A stretch of DNA of 6,539 nt from positions 1 through 6,539 of the forward strand of contig PWMA01000048.1 in NCBI GenBank assembly GCA_003558335.1, read 5' to 3'. The notes under the pieces were generated by a model. That model was not told where the DNA came from, searched no databases, and saw only the letters and a program-made list of their open reading frames with translations. Of this stretch, positions 5,597-6,539 are shown piece after piece. Position 1 is the first letter of the stretch; every line of letters starts with the position of its first letter. This stretch comes from Candidatus Methanofastidiosia archaeon (GTDB taxonomy: Archaea > Methanobacteriota_B > Thermococci > Methanofastidiosales > Methanofastidiosaceae). A program made the translations under genes and the position numbers.

Positions 5597-5635
5597 CCAT
5601 GATGATGGCCTGGTTACACCATGTCCCCTTTTCTA

Positions 5636-5706
5636 AGCCGGGGGAGGGATTTGAACCCTCGTAATCGGATCTGCAGTCCGAGGCCGAGCCTCTCGACAAC
5701 CCCGGC
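5636..5706 (-). tRNA. tRNA-Cys (anticodon GCA)
   Basis: On the - strand the gene has a seven-pair acceptor stem (GCCGGGG with CCCCGGC), a D stem GTCG/CGGC, anticodon stem TCGGA/TCCGA around the loop C-T-GCA-G-A, and T arm GAGGG-TTCAAAT-CCCTC. The discriminator is U73, a known identity element of tRNA-Cys. No intron and no encoded CCA. It lies 25 bases after the hisS stop and seven bases before tRNA-Trp, so both tRNAs are probably one transcript. Confidence 0.95.
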
Positions 5707-5730
5707 ATAATCAAGATAGCTTTTAATTAT

Positions 5731-5745
5731 TTTATAAAACTTTCG
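5731..5745 (-). promoter_or_regulatory. TATA box and BRE-like element for the tRNA-Cys/tRNA-Trp transcript
   Basis: Read on the - strand, CGAAAG (BRE-like, 5740-5745) is followed by TTTTATAAA (5731-5739), centred about 29 bases before the first base of tRNA-Cys. That is the usual archaeal TATA distance. The element overlaps the last codons and stop of hisS, so the tRNAs may have their own promoter besides read-through from hisS. Confidence 0.5.
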
Positions 5746-6538
5746 TTAAATAATTTTCAGAATAAGAAATCAAATCATCTAAGGATATTTTATCCTCCTT
5801 TCCGGATTTTAAGCTACGTAAGGTCACTTTGCCTTCTTTTAAGTCTCTTTCTCCAACTATTAATAGGAATTTTGCACCCAACTTGTTGGCATATTTAATT
5901 TGATTTGAAAGATTTCGGTTCATAATATCAAAATCAACTTTAAATCCTTTGTGTCGTAGGCTAGAACAAATCTTATTCACTTCCTTCTCAACACTTCCAA
6001 TAGTTGCAATAAAAATGTCTAACTCTACTTTTTCTTCAGGCCATATTCCCTTTCTTTTCATCATAAGCTCTAAAACAGCATCTCCCATTCCAAATCCAAC
6101 GGCAGGTATAGAGTCTCCTCCAAAAAGCTCTGCAAGATTGTCGTATCTGCCTCCTCCAAAAAGTGCCCTATACTCCCTTTTTCTATCATGCACTTCAAAT
6201 ACCATACCAGTGTAGTAGTCAAGACCTCTGACAATTGAAGGATCGAAAGTAATAAACTTTTCAAAGCCAATATCTCTAAGGTTTTCTGCTATTCTTTTTA
6301 ACGATTCTATAACTTTTGATATGTTTTTGTCTTTGTATTTCTGCGATATATTTTCAATAGATTTTAGAAAATTACCCTTTGTATCAAGAAAATCAATTAT
6401 TTCATTAATCTGGTAATCGTTTAAATTTATTTGAGCTAACATTTCTTTAAACTCTTTTTCTTTTACCTTTTCCCTCTTGTCAATAATCTTAAGAACGTCT
6501 TGGTAATTTTCTATCTCTAGATTTAATAGAAATTCTTG
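5732..6538 (-). CDS. hisS: Histidyl-tRNA synthetase, C-terminal two thirds (5' end cut by window)
   Basis: Class II synthetase that charges tRNA-His with histidine. The frame is open to the right edge without a stop, so the in-window ATG at 6442 is internal and the true start lies outside. The 268 visible residues hold the insertion-domain region, then the histidine-binding motif RGLDYYTG at fragment residues 104-111, FGGGRYDNL at 127-135 and the motif 3 region GFGMG at 148-152. From about residue 173 a Rossmann-like anticodon-binding domain follows (LDIFIATIG, later LLIVGERDLKEGKV, then a terminal helix). That domain separates it from the regulatory paralogue HisZ, which lacks it. Motifs 1 and 2 should lie beyond the window. 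The position of the motif 3 arginine seen in bacterial enzymes holds a non-basic residue (GDAVLEL). Confidence 0.93.
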   Translation of the reverse strand, partial: QEFLLNLEIENYQDVLKIIDKREKVKEKEFKEMLAQINLNDYQINEIIDFLDTKGNFLKSIENISQKYKDKNISKVIESLKRIAENLRDIGFEKFITFDPSIVRGLDYYTGMVFEVHDRKREYRALFGGGRYDNLAELFGGDSIPAVGFGMGDAVLELMMKRKGIWPEEKVELDIFIATIGSVEKEVNKICSSLRHKGFKVDFDIMNRNLSNQIKYANKLGAKFLLIVGERDLKEGKVTLRSLKSGKEDKISLDDLISYSENYLTKVL

Positions 6539-6539
6539 A

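Larger units (their letters stand above)
5486..5628 (-). tRNA. tRNA-Trp (anticodon CCA), with intron
   Basis: On the - strand the gene folds with a seven-pair acceptor stem (GGGGACA with TGTCCCC), discriminator A73, T arm CAGGG-TTCAAAT-CCCTG and anticodon stem ATGGA with TCCAT. The loop is C-T-CCA-G-A, so the anticodon is CCA. The D stem has one non-pairing position (13-22). Exon 1 is 5590-5628 (39 bases) and exon 2 is 5486-5520 (35 bases), giving a 74-base mature tRNA. CCA is not encoded: CCT follows A73. It stands seven bases after tRNA-Cys and 17 bases before the thioesterase start. Confidence 0.93.

Noticed and set aside
6440..6442. ATG at 6442 as the start of histidyl-tRNA synthetase
   Set aside because: The frame stays open to the window edge with plausible synthetase sequence and the catalytic motifs 1 and 2 would be missing, so this is an internal methionine.
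1..6539. CRISPR array, insertion sequence or prophage
   Set aside because: No regularly spaced repeats, transposase motifs, terminal inverted repeats or phage genes are visible.

Overview
The window looks like chromosomal DNA from an AT-rich archaeon. Four things point that way: GGTGAT/GAGGT-type ribosome binding sites with many ATGA-type gene overlaps, a tRNA-Trp gene split by an intron at the canonical archaeal position 37/38 with a readable bulge-helix-bulge, no encoded CCA on either tRNA, and a TATA box with BRE-like element about 29 bases upstream of a tRNA. A malonate decarboxylase operon in an AT-rich archaeon recalls Candidatus Methanofastidiosum (WSA2/Arc I), for which malonate was proposed as a carbon source. 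That assignment rests on memory and gene content, not on a search.

Left part (1-4685, + strand): one tightly packed operon for a biotin-independent malonate decarboxylase. In order it holds the tail of an unidentified upstream gene, mdcD (beta), mdcE (gamma), a PaaK-like adenylate-forming enzyme, mdcG (prosthetic-group transferase), mdcB (prosthetic-group precursor synthase) and a 39-residue single-span membrane peptide. MdcB makes triphosphoribosyl-dephospho-CoA, MdcG attaches it to the small carrier protein (MdcC, not seen here), and MdcD/MdcE decarboxylate the carrier-bound malonyl thioester to an acetyl thioester. The PaaK-like protein sits where classical systems carry MdcH or MadH, so it may charge the carrier with its first acyl group. 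This is the most interesting hypothesis in the window.

Middle (4686-5015): a short intergenic stretch, a possible 61-residue two-span membrane protein on the + strand, and a hairpin between convergent genes.

Right part (5016-6539, - strand): read from right to left, the 3' two thirds of hisS (histidyl-tRNA synthetase), tRNA-Cys(GCA), intron-containing tRNA-Trp(CCA) and a hotdog-fold acyl-CoA thioesterase, all closely spaced. The tRNA-Trp intron carries box C/D-like motifs and a 10-base stretch complementary to the anticodon loop and 5' splice junction, recalling the cis-acting guide introns of other archaeal tRNA-Trp genes.
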